Assembly (NCBI RefSeq): GCF_000960475.2
Contig: NZ_JZDQ02000023.1
Location: forward strand, 38,656-102,655
Reading direction: 5' to 3'
DNA: 64,000 nucleotides
Source of the DNA: Nocardioides luteus
GTDB taxonomy: Bacteria; Actinomycetota; Actinomycetes; Propionibacteriales; Nocardioidaceae
Both the position numbers and the translations under genes were made by a program. This document shows, piece after piece, positions 1 through 10,172 of the stretch. The notes under the pieces are model-generated. The model saw nothing but the letters and a program-made list of their open reading frames with translations, was not told the origin of the DNA and did not search any database. The first letter of the stretch is position 1; every line of letters begins with the position of its first letter.

Positions 1-54
1 ACCGCCGTATCTGAACCCGGAAACCTGCCCGGTTTGAGCGTGGGAGACATCAAC

Positions 55-1314
55 GTGACGCGAATGAGCACCGAATCGACGCCCGTGGAGCTGGCGTCCT
101 TGGCGGACAAGCGTGCAGCCGGTTTCGGCCTGGAGGCGCCTTTCTACACGAGCCCGGAGATCTACGAGCAGGACCTCGATCTCATCTTCGGGCAGCACTG
201 GATCTTCGCCGTCGCCGAGGCGGAGATCCCGGATCCCGGTGACTACGTCACCGTCGACCTGGGACCCCACTCCGTGATCGTCGTCCGCGACGACGACGAG
301 AACGTCCGCGCCTTCCGCAACGTCTGCCGTCACCGCGGATCTCGACTGCTCGGGTCGGGCTGCGGCTCGATCGGCAACATCGTGTGCCCCTACCACCAGT
401 GGACCTACCGGGTCGACGGCAGCCTGATCTTCGCGGAGTCGCAGGCCGACACCTTCGAGTACGACAAGTTCGGGCTCAAGCCGGTGAACGTGCGCGCGGT
501 CGGCGGCCTGGTGTTCCTCTGCCTCGCCGACGAGCCGCCGGCCGACTTCGACGAGGTCAGCCAGCTCATCGAGCCCTACCTGAAGCCCTACGGCCTCGCG
601 TCGGCCAAGATCGCCCACCAGACCGACATCGTCGAGGAGGGCAACTGGAAGCTGGTGATGGAGAACAACCGCGAGTGCCACCACTGCGACGCCTCCCACC
701 CCGAGCTGCTCACGGCGTACTTCCCGATCAGCCGCTACGAGGCCGAGGACGTGCCGCCGCGCCTGCAGCAGGTCTACGAGCGCTACCTGGAGGCGCAGAC
801 CGACCTGGAGAAGGCCCGCGAGGTGATCGGTTTCCCGAACGGGGACATCTGTCAGCTGGAGGGCAAGGCGACGGGGTTCCAGATCTCCCACCTGCCGCTG
901 GACGGCGCGGGCGCCTCCTTCGGCCCCGACGGTCAGCAGCTCTGCGCGAAGCTGATGGGCTCCATCGAGGACCCGCGGTTCGGCGACCTGTCGCTGCACA
1001 TGCAGCCCAACTCGTGGTTCCACTTCCTCGCCGACCATGCCGTGGTCTTCTCGGTGATCCCGCTCGCGGTCGACCGGACGCTGGTCCGGACGACCTGGCT
1101 GGTCAACCCGGAGGCCGTCGAAGGCGTCGACTACTCGGTCGAGTCGCTCACCTCCGTCTGGCGTGCCACCAACGACCAGGACCGGGTCCTGGTCGAGGGC
1201 ACCCAGCGAGGCGTGACGGACCCCGGCTACGTACCTGGTCCGTACTCAGAGGTCGAGGGTGAGGTCGATGCATTCGTCACCTGGTACGTCCAGCGCGTCC
1301 AAGCCAACGCCTAG
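55..1314 (+). CDS. Rieske N-demethylase oxygenase (GbcA-like alpha subunit)
   Basis: Terminal oxygenase of a two-component Rieske non-haem iron system of the glycine betaine/stachydrine/carnitine demethylase type, which would remove a methyl group as formaldehyde using O2 and electrons from the next gene. The Rieske 2Fe-2S motif is visible (CRHRG then CPYHQW, C-x-H and C-x2-H, near residues 91-114). The mononuclear iron region reads NNRECHHCDASH (about 204-215), close to the NNRECYHC signature of GbcA proteins. Length (about 419 aa) fits the family. I chose GTG at 55 because GGGAG lies 8 nt upstream; TTG at 34 and ATG at 64 are alternatives. The reductase gene follows after 19 nt, so they form an operon. 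The substrate is inferred only; the BCCT transporter downstream supports a betaine-like compound. Confidence 0.88.
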   Translation: MTRMSTESTPVELASLADKRAAGFGLEAPFYTSPEIYEQDLDLIFGQHWIFAVAEAEIPDPGDYVTVDLGPHSVIVVRDDDENVRAFRNVCRHRGSRLLGSGCGSIGNIVCPYHQWTYRVDGSLIFAESQADTFEYDKFGLKPVNVRAVGGLVFLCLADEPPADFDEVSQLIEPYLKPYGLASAKIAHQTDIVEEGNWKLVMENNRECHHCDASHPELLTAYFPISRYEAEDVPPRLQQVYERYLEAQTDLEKAREVIGFPNGDICQLEGKATGFQISHLPLDGAGASFGPDGQQLCAKLMGSIEDPRFGDLSLHMQPNSWFHFLADHAVVFSVIPLAVDRTLVRTTWLVNPEAVEGVDYSVESLTSVWRATNDQDRVLVEGTQRGVTDPGYVPGPYSEVEGEVDAFVTWYVQRVQANA

Positions 1315-1333
1315 CCGGAGCTCGGGAGGAGAC

Positions 1334-2500
1334 ATGACCATCATGGAGACCGACATCCCCGAGGTGTCGGAGCCCAACTCGTTCGGTCTGCAGAACGGCC
1401 GCCCGGCGGCCGTCCGCAGCCGGCGGAACCTGGAGCCCTGCTGGGCCGAGAGCGACGTGATGGACCTGGTGTGCAGCCAGGTGCTCGCGGTGACCCATGA
1501 CGTGAAGACCTTCGTCTTCACGACCCCCGACCGGCGTCCCTTCGACTTCGAGGCGGGCCAGTTCATCACCATCCGCGTCGAGATCGACGGCGAGCTGATG
1601 ACCCGCTGCTACACGATCGCCTCGCCGCCGACCCGGCCCGACCGGCTGGCCATCACGGTCAAGCGGGTCCCCGACGGCATCGTGTCGAACTGGCTCCACG
1701 ACAACCTCGAGCCCGGGAACTGGATCTCCATGCACGCCCCGGCGGGTGCGTTCGTCCTGCCGGAGGAGGACGCGCCGAAGTACCTCTTCCTCTCGGCGGG
1801 GAGCGGGATCACCCCGGTGCTGTCGATGACGCGGACGCTCTACGACCTCGGGTCCGAGGCGGACATCCTCTTCGTCCACAGCGCGCGTACGCCGGCCGAC
1901 ATCATCTACCGCGGTGAGCTCGAGGCGATGGCGCGTCTGATGCCCAACCTGCGCGTGGCCGAGATCTGTGAGGGCGATGCCCCCACGGAGCGCTGGATGG
2001 GGCTGCAGGGACGCATCTCCAAGCCGGTCCTCGAGATCCTGGCACCCGACCTCGACGAGCGCGAGACCTACATCTGCGGTCCGGCGGGCTACATGGCGGC
2101 CGCGAAGTCGCTGCTCGAAGAGCTCGGCTACGACATGGAGAAGTACCACGAGGAGAGCTTCGACTTCGGTGCTCCCGCGGTGCCTGCCCCGACGGCCGCG
2201 CCGCCGGTCGAGCAGGACGCCGAGGTGGAGGCCGCTGCCGGGTTCTCGATCGAGTTCGCGCGCAGCGGGAAGATGATCACCTGCGGTCCGGACGAGACCA
2301 TCCTGGAGGCGGCGATCGCCGCCGGCATGCGGCCGATGTCCGCCTGCGGCCAGGGCATGTGCGGCACCTGCAAGGTGTCGATGCTCTCCGGCGAGGTCGA
2401 CATGAAGCACAACGGCGGCATCCGGCCCAAGGAGATCGCCAACCAGAAGGTGCTGATCTGCTGCTCCAAGCCGCTGGGTGACATCCAGCTGGACTGCTGA
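1334..2500 (+). CDS. Oxygenase reductase: FAD/NAD(P)H ferredoxin reductase fused to 2Fe-2S ferredoxin (GbcB-like)
   Basis: Electron donor for the Rieske oxygenase just upstream. Residues about 45-145 form the flavin-binding barrel with the RCYTIASPP flavin motif. Residues about 150-270 form the nucleotide-binding domain (SAGSGITPVLSM, and CGPAGYM near 248). A plant-type 2Fe-2S ferredoxin ends the protein, with cysteines near 338, 343, 346 and 376 (CGQGMCGTC, later CC). The domain order is that of GbcB and related demethylase reductases. ATG at 1334 has GGAGGAG 4 nt upstream; a longer reading from 1259 would overlap the oxygenase and is unlikely. Length 388 aa. A strong hairpin follows the stop. 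Confidence in the class is high; the exact partner substrate is not shown by sequence. Confidence 0.9.
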   Translation: MTIMETDIPEVSEPNSFGLQNGRPAAVRSRRNLEPCWAESDVMDLVCSQVLAVTHDVKTFVFTTPDRRPFDFEAGQFITIRVEIDGELMTRCYTIASPPTRPDRLAITVKRVPDGIVSNWLHDNLEPGNWISMHAPAGAFVLPEEDAPKYLFLSAGSGITPVLSMTRTLYDLGSEADILFVHSARTPADIIYRGELEAMARLMPNLRVAEICEGDAPTERWMGLQGRISKPVLEILAPDLDERETYICGPAGYMAAAKSLLEELGYDMEKYHEESFDFGAPAVPAPTAAPPVEQDAEVEAAAGFSIEFARSGKMITCGPDETILEAAIAAGMRPMSACGQGMCGTCKVSMLSGEVDMKHNGGIRPKEIANQKVLICCSKPLGDIQLDC

Positions 2501-2521
2501 GCCGGAGCCGTACGCAGCGCC

Positions 2522-2554
2522 GGTGGCTGTCAGGTCGACGACCTGGCAGCCACC
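2522..2554. terminator. Bidirectional hairpin terminator between convergent genes
   Basis: GGTGGCTG and CAGCCACC arms continue through an inner CAGGT/ACCTG arm around a CGACG loop, giving an almost perfect 14-bp stem with one G-T pair. It sits exactly between the reductase gene (stop at 2500) and the convergent GntR gene (stop at 2561), where a shared terminator is expected. There is no clear T-run, which is common for high-GC actinobacteria. Confidence 0.75.
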
Positions 2555-2560
2555 CGGGTC

Positions 2561-3235
2561 TCAGAGGACCTGACGGATCTCGCGCTCGAAGCTGCCGATG
2601 TGCTCGAGGGTGAGCTTCTCGGCCCGGTCGGCGTCGCCGTCGGCCACGACGGTGAGGAGCTGGGCCTGCTCGACCACGTGGTGGGCCAGGTCGGGGAGCC
2701 GGTCGATCACCATCCACCAGATCCTGATGGCCAGGTTGTCGTACCGGATCAGGATGTCCTCGAGGTGGGGGTTGCCGCTCGAGCGGTAGATCAGGCCGTG
2801 CGCGGCCTTGTCGACCTGCATCAGGGAGGTGCGGTCGCCGTCGCCGAGCTTGCCCTCGCCGATCTGGGCCGCGAGGGCACGCATCTGCTCGCGCTGCTCG
2901 GCCGTCGCGCGCTCCGCGGCCGCACGCGACGCGTACGGTGCGAGCTGGCGCCGGATCTCGGCGATCGCGCTGAGCTCGGTGGCGTCGATCGTCGTCGCGA
3001 AGGTGCCGCGGCGCGGGAAGGAGTGGACCAGGTGGTCGGCCTCGAGCCGCTTGATCGCCTCGCGGACAGGAGTGCGGCCCATGCCGATGGCCGCGGCGAT
3101 CTGGCCGTCGTTGATCGGCGCCCCGGGCCGGATGTCGAGCATCACCAGGCGCTCGCGGATGTAGAGGTAGGCCTGCTCGGCGAGCGAGCCGGCGGGGGGA
3201 GCCGCCGTCGTTGCCAGGATCTCGTCAACCGTCAT
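2561..3235 (-). CDS. GntR-family regulator, FCD (FadR) subfamily
   Basis: DNA-binding repressor or activator of the betaine-type regulon around it. The N-terminal winged helix-turn-helix is visible (INDGQIAAAIGMGRTPVREAIKRLEADHLV), followed by an all-helical FCD ligand domain to about residue 215. Such proteins usually bind a small organic acid or metal-bound ligand and leave a palindromic operator. ATG at 3235 was chosen; GTG at 3250 in frame is the alternative. A perfect half-site palindrome (positions 3288-3301) lies about 55 nt upstream of the start. Near-copies lie in front of the amidotransferase/RidA pair and the BCCT gene, so this is the likely regulator of all of them and of itself. 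Ligand unknown. Confidence 0.88.
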   Translation of the reverse strand: MTVDEILATTAAPPAGSLAEQAYLYIRERLVMLDIRPGAPINDGQIAAAIGMGRTPVREAIKRLEADHLVHSFPRRGTFATTIDATELSAIAEIRRQLAPYASRAAAERATAEQREQMRALAAQIGEGKLGDGDRTSLMQVDKAAHGLIYRSSGNPHLEDILIRYDNLAIRIWWMVIDRLPDLAHHVVEQAQLLTVVADGDADRAEKLTLEHIGSFEREIRQVL

Positions 3236-3287
3236 TGAGTCGTGCCCCACTTGTCCGTTCCGGCGGGTGTGCTTTTTACCATCCTAG

Positions 3288-3301
3288 ACTGATACATCAG
3301 T
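3288..3301. promoter_or_regulatory. Predicted GntR operator, copy 1 (autoregulation)
   Basis: ACTGATACATCAGT: perfect 6-bp half-sites ACTGAT/ATCAGT around a 2-bp centre, in the promoter of the minus-strand GntR gene. On the minus strand it sits directly beside a TAGGAT hexamer that could be the -10 box. Related sites are at 3953-3966 and 4533-4546. Confidence 0.65.
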
Positions 3302-3332
3302 TTCCGGGCAATGGCGCGTTGGGCATGGCGGG

Positions 3333-3923
3333 TCATGGCGTCGAGAGGAAGTTCGCGATCAGAGCGGCCCCGTGCTCGCTCAGGATCGACTCGGGATGGA
3401 ACTGCACGCCGACCTGGGGCAGTGACGTGTGGCGTACGGCCATCACCACCGGCTCGCCGTGGTCGTCATCGGTCTCGGCGATGACCTGGAGCTCGGGCGG
3501 GATGCTCGTCGCGGCGAGCGAGTGATAGCGCACCGCCGAGAACGAGGACGGTACGCCGGCGAACAGCCTGTCCCCGCGGTGCCGGACCCGCGCCACGTCG
3601 CCGTGCGCGGGCGGGATCCGGTCGACGCGGCCTCCGTAGGTGGTCACCACGCCCTGCATGCCGAGACAGACGCCGAGCACCGGGACCGTCCCCGCGCGCA
3701 GCACCTCGCCGCCGACGGCGAAGTCGACGGGATCGGCCGGATGCCCCGGGCCGGGGGAGAGGACGACGTGGTCGAACCCGAGAACGTGGGCCGCTGTCGT
3801 CGCGTCGTGCTGGACCACGGTCGGGAGCGTCCCGGCGACGCCGGCGATCAGGTGCACGAGGTTCCAGGTGTAGGAGTCGTGGTGATCGACGACGACGATC
3901 CGAGGATGAACGGTGCCTGTCAT
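3333..3923 (-). CDS. Orphan class I glutamine amidotransferase, TrpG/PabA-like
   Basis: Glutaminase subunit of the anthranilate/aminodeoxychorismate synthase type, which releases ammonia from glutamine and passes it to a partner synthase. The N-terminus DHHDSYTWNLVHLIAG matches the TrpG/PabA start. The catalytic triad is intact: Cys in GVCLGMQ (residue 86) and HPE (His176, Glu178). Length 196 aa is normal for a stand-alone subunit. ATG at 3923 is preceded by AGAAGG at a good distance; an upstream ATG at 3953 falls inside the operator. No TrpE/PabB-like synthase is encoded anywhere in this window. It is divergent from a RidA-family gene with a shared operator, which suggests a role in the same catabolic regulon rather than in tryptophan or folate synthesis. 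The partner is unknown. Confidence 0.85.
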   Translation of the reverse strand: MTGTVHPRIVVVDHHDSYTWNLVHLIAGVAGTLPTVVQHDATTAAHVLGFDHVVLSPGPGHPADPVDFAVGGEVLRAGTVPVLGVCLGMQGVVTTYGGRVDRIPPAHGDVARVRHRGDRLFAGVPSSFSAVRYHSLAATSIPPELQVIAETDDDHGEPVVMAVRHTSLPQVGVQFHPESILSEHGAALIANFLSTP

Positions 3924-3952
3924 GCGCCACCTTCTCGAGCCTGTTGTCGACA

Positions 3953-3966
3953 ACTAGTATATCAGT
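3953..3966. promoter_or_regulatory. Predicted GntR operator, copy 2 (divergent amidotransferase/RidA promoter)
   Basis: ACTAGTATATCAGT shares the right half-site ATCAGT and the overall 14-bp layout with the sites at 3288 and 4533. It overlaps a TAGTAT hexamer on the plus strand and a TATACT hexamer on the minus strand, both good -10 candidates, so binding here would block both promoters. A separate perfect palindrome GTTGTCGACAAC lies next to it at 3943-3954. Confidence 0.65.
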
Positions 3967-3980
3967 GGTAGGGTTCCGGC

Positions 3981-4499
3981 ATGACCGAGCGTGCGAACCG
4001 GGTGGTGCGGCTGCTGAGCCCCCGCAGATCGAGCACTGCGGTGCCGACGCCGGACGTCGTGCTGGCCGAGCTCGGCCTGCCCGTGCGCGAGGTCGCGCCG
4101 CCGGCTGTGGCCCAGGTGCCCGCTGTTCGGGCGGGATCGTTCGTCTTCACCTCGGGGCAGCTGCCCATCCGGCACGGCGAGCTCCTCGCCGCGGGCAGGG
4201 TGGGCGACACGCTCGGCGTCGCCGACGGTCAGGCCTGCGCGCAATGGTGCGTGCTCAACGCGCTGGCTGCGATCAGGTCCGAGATCGGTGATCTCGGCCG
4301 GGTGAGGCGCGTCGTCAAGGTCGTGGTCTATGTCGCCTCGGGGGCGCTCTTCACCGATCAGGCCCTCGTTGCCAACGGCGCCTCGGAGCTCCTCGGCAGG
4401 GTGTTCGGCGACGCGGGGCAGCACGCGCGCTCCGCGGTGGGGGTCTCTGCCCTGCCTCTGGATGCGCCCGTCGAGCTCGAGCTCGTCGTCGAGATCTGA
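3981..4499 (+). CDS. RidA (YjgF/YER057c/UK114) family protein
   Basis: RidA-family members hydrolyse reactive imine/enamine intermediates, and some act in specific catabolic pathways. The core of this 172-aa protein covers about residues 40-170: FTSGQLPIRHGE, then a helix-rich middle, then HARSAVGVSALPLDAPVELE, where the Arg matches the conserved ligand-binding arginine of the family. An extra 40-residue N-terminus (about MTERANRVVRLLSPRRSS) is longer than in canonical 130-aa RidA, as in the YjgH-like branch. ATG at 3981 is the only sensible start. It is transcribed away from the amidotransferase gene across a shared operator, so the pair may act on one nitrogenous intermediate. Function is inferred from the family. 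Confidence 0.82.
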   Translation: MTERANRVVRLLSPRRSSTAVPTPDVVLAELGLPVREVAPPAVAQVPAVRAGSFVFTSGQLPIRHGELLAAGRVGDTLGVADGQACAQWCVLNALAAIRSEIGDLGRVRRVVKVVVYVASGALFTDQALVANGASELLGRVFGDAGQHARSAVGVSALPLDAPVELELVVEI

Positions 4500-4502
4500 C
4501 CC

Positions 4503-4546
4503 TTGCCGGTGTGATGCATCACATATAAGGTAACTAGTATATCAGC
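4503..4546 (+). promoter_or_regulatory. Promoter of BCCT gene with two operator-like palindromes
   Basis: TTGCCG (4503-4508), 17 nt, then TAAGGT (4526-4531) make a plausible sigma-70 type promoter. GTGATGCATCAC (4511-4522) is a perfect 12-bp palindrome in the spacer with the same TGAT-NN-ATCA core as the GntR site at 3288. ACTAGTATATCAGC (4533-4546) just downstream is the third near-copy of the 14-bp operator. Together they suggest two repressor dimers on this promoter. Confidence 0.6.
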
Positions 4547-4645
4547 GTCTGAACGGGTAGCGCCCCACTGAAGTGCCGCCGCCCGGAGCCCCATGTGGCA
4601 CCGACAGATGCTGCACATCCCAAGAGCCCTCGATCGGAGTGCGTC

Positions 4646-6436
4646 ATGAGATCATCTGTAGGTAGCGGAGACCTGTCACCAGTGGGTTCGCCGCGCCACA
4701 AATCCGTCAGCCAGAGCGGCGGTCCGACCCATCCCGCCCTCGACTGTCCGCCGGAGGAGACGGCCGCGCACGCCGGGGGCCTGGACCGGGTCGTCTTCGG
4801 CGTCACCGCGCTCATCGCGATCGGCTTCCTGGTCTGGGGCTTCGTCAGCACGGACTCGCTGGCCTCGGTCTCGGGGAAGTCCCTGTCCTGGGTGATGTCC
4901 AACCTGGGGTGGCTCTTCGTCACCGCTGCCTCGACCTTCGTCGGCTTCGTGCTCTGGCTCGCCTTCGGCAAGTTCGGCAACATCCCGCTCGGCCGCGACG
5001 GCGAGGAGCCCGAGTTCCGTACGGTCTCCTGGATCACGATGATGTTCAGCGCCGGCATGGGGATCGGCCTGATCTTCTACGGCGTCAGCGAGCCGGTCAG
5101 CCACTACGTCTCGCCCCCGCCGGGCTCGGTCGGCGACGGTGAGTCCGAGAAGATCCAGACGGCCATGGCCACGACCCTCTTCCACTGGGGGATCCACCCG
5201 TGGGCGATCTACGCCCTGGTCGGACTCGCGATCGCGTACAGCGTCTTCCGCAAGGGCCGCGGCCTGCTGATCAGCTCGGTGTTCGCACCCATCCTCGGGC
5301 GCCACGCTCACGGCACGGGCGGGAAGGTCATCGACATGCTGGCGATCTTCGCGACCCTCTTCGGGTCGGCGGCGTCGCTCGGCCTGGGGGCGCTCCAGAT
5401 TCGCAGCGGGCTCGAGATCGTCGGCGGGATCGGCAAGACGGGCAACGGCATCCTGGTCGCGATCATCGCCGTGCTCACCGTCGCGTTCGTCTTCTCGGCG
5501 GTCTCGGGCGTGGCCAAGGGGATCCAGTGGCTCTCGAACATCAACATGGTGCTCGCCGTCGGGCTGGCCCTGTTCGTCTTCGTGGCCGGTCCGACCGTGT
5601 TCATCCTCAACCTGGTCCCGACCACCGTCGGCACCTTCTTCCAGGAGGTCGCGATGATGTCGGCGCGCACCTCAGCGGAGGGGTCTGAGACCGCGTCCTG
5701 GCTGTCGAGCTGGACGATCTTCTACTGGGCCTGGTGGCTCTCCTGGACGCCGTTCGTCGGCATGTTCATCGCCCGGATCTCGCGCGGCCGGACCATCCGC
5801 CAGTTCGTGACCGGCGTGCTCCTCGTGCCGTCGCTGGTGAGCCTGGCCTGGTTCGCCATCTTCGGTGGCGCGGCCATCGACCTGCAGAAGAGCGGCGTGG
5901 ACATCGCCGGCGCGGGCGGTGTGGAGTCCCAGCTGTTCAACACGCTGGAGTCCTTCCCGCTGGCCACCGTGGCGAGCGTGGTGGTCATGATCCTGGTCGC
6001 GCTCTTCTTCGTCTCCGGTGCGGACGCCGCCTCGATCGTCATGGCCACGCTCTCCGAGCGCGGCTCCATCGAGCCGAGCAAGCCGACCGTGATCTTCTGG
6101 GGTGTCGCCACGGGTGCGGTCGCGGCCGTGATGCTCCTGGTCGGCGGCTCCGACGCGTTGAGCGGCCTGCAGACGATCACCATCGTCGCGGCGGTCCCGT
6201 TCGTGCTGGTCATGCTCGCGTTGTGCGTGTCCCTGGTGAAGGACCTCCGCGAGGACCCGCTGGTCGTGCGCGCCCAGTACGCCTCCAAGGCCGTCGAGCA
6301 GGCCGTCGTCTACGGGGTCTCGGAGCACGGTGACGACTTCGTCCTCCGGGTCTCCCGCGATCCCGATGCGCCGGCCGATGAGTCGGCCGATGAATCGGCC
6401 GGCAACGGACTGGTCGACGACGAGGAGGCCAGCTAG
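4646..6436 (+). CDS. BCCT-family betaine/carnitine/choline-type transporter
   Basis: Inner-membrane secondary transporter for quaternary ammonium compounds, of about 596 aa. Family signatures are clear: the glycine stretch GMGIGLIFYGVSEPVSHY in the central half, and the aromatic/tryptophan region WTIFYWAWWLSWTPFVGMF followed by ARISRGRTIRQF. About 12 hydrophobic segments span residues 45-520. The C-terminal cytosolic tail is acidic with a short repeat (PADESADESAG), built from a 12-bp DNA repeat near 6372-6404. I chose ATG at 4646 with GGAG 6 nt upstream; GTG at 4595 in frame is less likely. Its promoter carries the GntR operators. It probably imports the substrate of the Rieske demethylase, though carnitine or another betaine cannot be told apart from sequence. 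Confidence 0.92.
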   Translation: MRSSVGSGDLSPVGSPRHKSVSQSGGPTHPALDCPPEETAAHAGGLDRVVFGVTALIAIGFLVWGFVSTDSLASVSGKSLSWVMSNLGWLFVTAASTFVGFVLWLAFGKFGNIPLGRDGEEPEFRTVSWITMMFSAGMGIGLIFYGVSEPVSHYVSPPPGSVGDGESEKIQTAMATTLFHWGIHPWAIYALVGLAIAYSVFRKGRGLLISSVFAPILGRHAHGTGGKVIDMLAIFATLFGSAASLGLGALQIRSGLEIVGGIGKTGNGILVAIIAVLTVAFVFSAVSGVAKGIQWLSNINMVLAVGLALFVFVAGPTVFILNLVPTTVGTFFQEVAMMSARTSAEGSETASWLSSWTIFYWAWWLSWTPFVGMFIARISRGRTIRQFVTGVLLVPSLVSLAWFAIFGGAAIDLQKSGVDIAGAGGVESQLFNTLESFPLATVASVVVMILVALFFVSGADAASIVMATLSERGSIEPSKPTVIFWGVATGAVAAVMLLVGGSDALSGLQTITIVAAVPFVLVMLALCVSLVKDLREDPLVVRAQYASKAVEQAVVYGVSEHGDDFVLRVSRDPDAPADESADESAGNGLVDDEEAS

Positions 6437-6479
6437 CCGAGGTCGGCCGGCTGGCACGAGTCCCGAAGGAGCGGTTGTG

Positions 6480-8789
<2,310 letters not shown>

Positions 8790-8840
8790 CGCACGGCGTG
8801 GCTGTAGATTCGTACCTGTGAAGAGGCCTCGAAGTTCCTA

Positions 8841-8874
8841 CCGCTCACCCGCGTTCGACACGAGGGGTGAGCGG
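8841..8874 (+). terminator. Hairpin between the molybdoenzyme and CNNM genes
   Basis: CCGCTCACCC (8841-8850) and GGGTGAGCGG (8865-8874) form a perfect 10-bp stem with a 14-nt loop, ending 5 nt before the ATG at 8880. It may end the upstream transcript. Because the right arm contains the GGGGTGAG that would serve as ribosome site, it could instead control translation of the CNNM-type gene. Confidence 0.45.
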
Positions 8875-8879
8875 GCCTG

Positions 8880-10172
8880 ATGGACAGCCAGACATTCCTC
8901 GCGCTCGGGCTGGTGCTGGTCTTCGTGCTGGTCGGCGGCGTCTTCGCCGCGACCGAGCTCGCACTCGTGTCGCTGCGGGAGAGCCAGCTGGCGGCCATGG
9001 AGCGGCAGGGGCCTCGTGGGGCGCGGGTGGCGGAGGTCGCGCGCAACCCCAACCGCTTCCTGGCCGCGGTGCAGATCGGCGTGACCGTCGCGGGCTTCCT
9101 CTCCGCGGCCTACGGCGGCTCGACGATCGCTCCGGACGTCGCGCCCTACCTCGAGCGGCTCGGCCTGGGAGAGGCGCTCGCCGAGACCACGGCGCTGATC
9201 GTGCTGACCCTGTTCATCGCCTATCTGTCCCTGGTGCTGGGCGAGCTGGTGCCCAAGCGGCTGGCGCTGCAGAAGGCGGCCGGCATCTCGCTGGCCGTCG
9301 CGCCCGTGCTGGACAGGTTCGCCAGTGTGATGCGGCCGGTGATCTGGCTGCTCTCGGTCTCCACCGACGCCGTCGTACGCCTGCTCGGGGGTGACCCCAA
9401 GGCCTCGGCCGAGGAGGTCTCGGAGGAGGAGCTGCGCGAGATGGTCTCGACCAACCGGGACCTCGAGGAGGACGAGCGCCGGATCCTCCGCGACGTCTTC
9501 GCCACCACCGAGACGACGCTGAAGGAGGTGATGCGCCCACGTGGCGACGTCACCTTCATGCCGGCCTCGATGCCGCTCTCCGAGGCCGCCGAGACGGTCC
9601 GCGACCTGCCCTACTCCCGCTACCCGGTCACCGGTGAGGGCTTCGACGACATCCTCGGGTTCCTGCACGTACGCGACCTGCTCGGTGTCGACGCGACCGA
9701 CCAGCGCACGATCCGCGACATCTGCCGTCCGGTGCTGGCCCTGCCGGGGAGCAAGCGGGTGATCCCGTCCGTCGCGACGATGCGCGAGGGCGGCACCCAC
9801 CTGGCGATGGTCGTGGACGAGTACGGCGGCACCGACGGCATCGTGACCCTGGAGGACCTCGTCGAGGAGATGATCGGCGACATCCAGGACGAGTACGACC
9901 ACGGCGAGGCGCGCATCCGTGACTACGGCGACCTCTCCCGGATCGACGGAGCGATGACTATCGAGGACTTCGCGGACACCACCGGCATCGAGCTCGAGGA
10001 CGGCGGCTACGAGACCGTCGCGGGCTACCTCATCTCGCGGCTGGGCCACATCCCGCAGGTCGGTGAGGTGCTCGCTCTTCCGGGCGCCACCTTGGAGGTG
10101 GCCGCTCGGAACGGAAACCGGGTCACCGAGATCGCGCTGCACCCCGAGGTGACACCTCCGGCACCGGAGTGA
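8880..10172 (+). CDS. CNNM/hemolysin C-like membrane protein with CBS pair and CorC domain
   Basis: A 430-aa protein with the full layout of the CNNM/CorC (often called hemolysin-related) family linked to Mg2+/Co2+ export or homeostasis. It has an N-terminal membrane domain (about 1-190, DUF21, three to four hydrophobic segments starting MDSQTFLALGLVLVFVLVGG) and a paired CBS module (about 205-330; VMRPRGDVTFMPASM and MAMVVDEYGGTDGIVTLEDLVEEMIG). A C-terminal CorC/HlyC transporter-associated domain (about 345-425; DYGDLSRIDGAMTIEDF) follows. It has no obvious link to the demethylase island and may be a core gene. Its 3' end overlaps the convergent dehydrogenase gene by 50 bp. Confidence 0.88.
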   Translation: MDSQTFLALGLVLVFVLVGGVFAATELALVSLRESQLAAMERQGPRGARVAEVARNPNRFLAAVQIGVTVAGFLSAAYGGSTIAPDVAPYLERLGLGEALAETTALIVLTLFIAYLSLVLGELVPKRLALQKAAGISLAVAPVLDRFASVMRPVIWLLSVSTDAVVRLLGGDPKASAEEVSEEELREMVSTNRDLEEDERRILRDVFATTETTLKEVMRPRGDVTFMPASMPLSEAAETVRDLPYSRYPVTGEGFDDILGFLHVRDLLGVDATDQRTIRDICRPVLALPGSKRVIPSVATMREGGTHLAMVVDEYGGTDGIVTLEDLVEEMIGDIQDEYDHGEARIRDYGDLSRIDGAMTIEDFADTTGIELEDGGYETVAGYLISRLGHIPQVGEVLALPGATLEVAARNGNRVTEIALHPEVTPPAPE

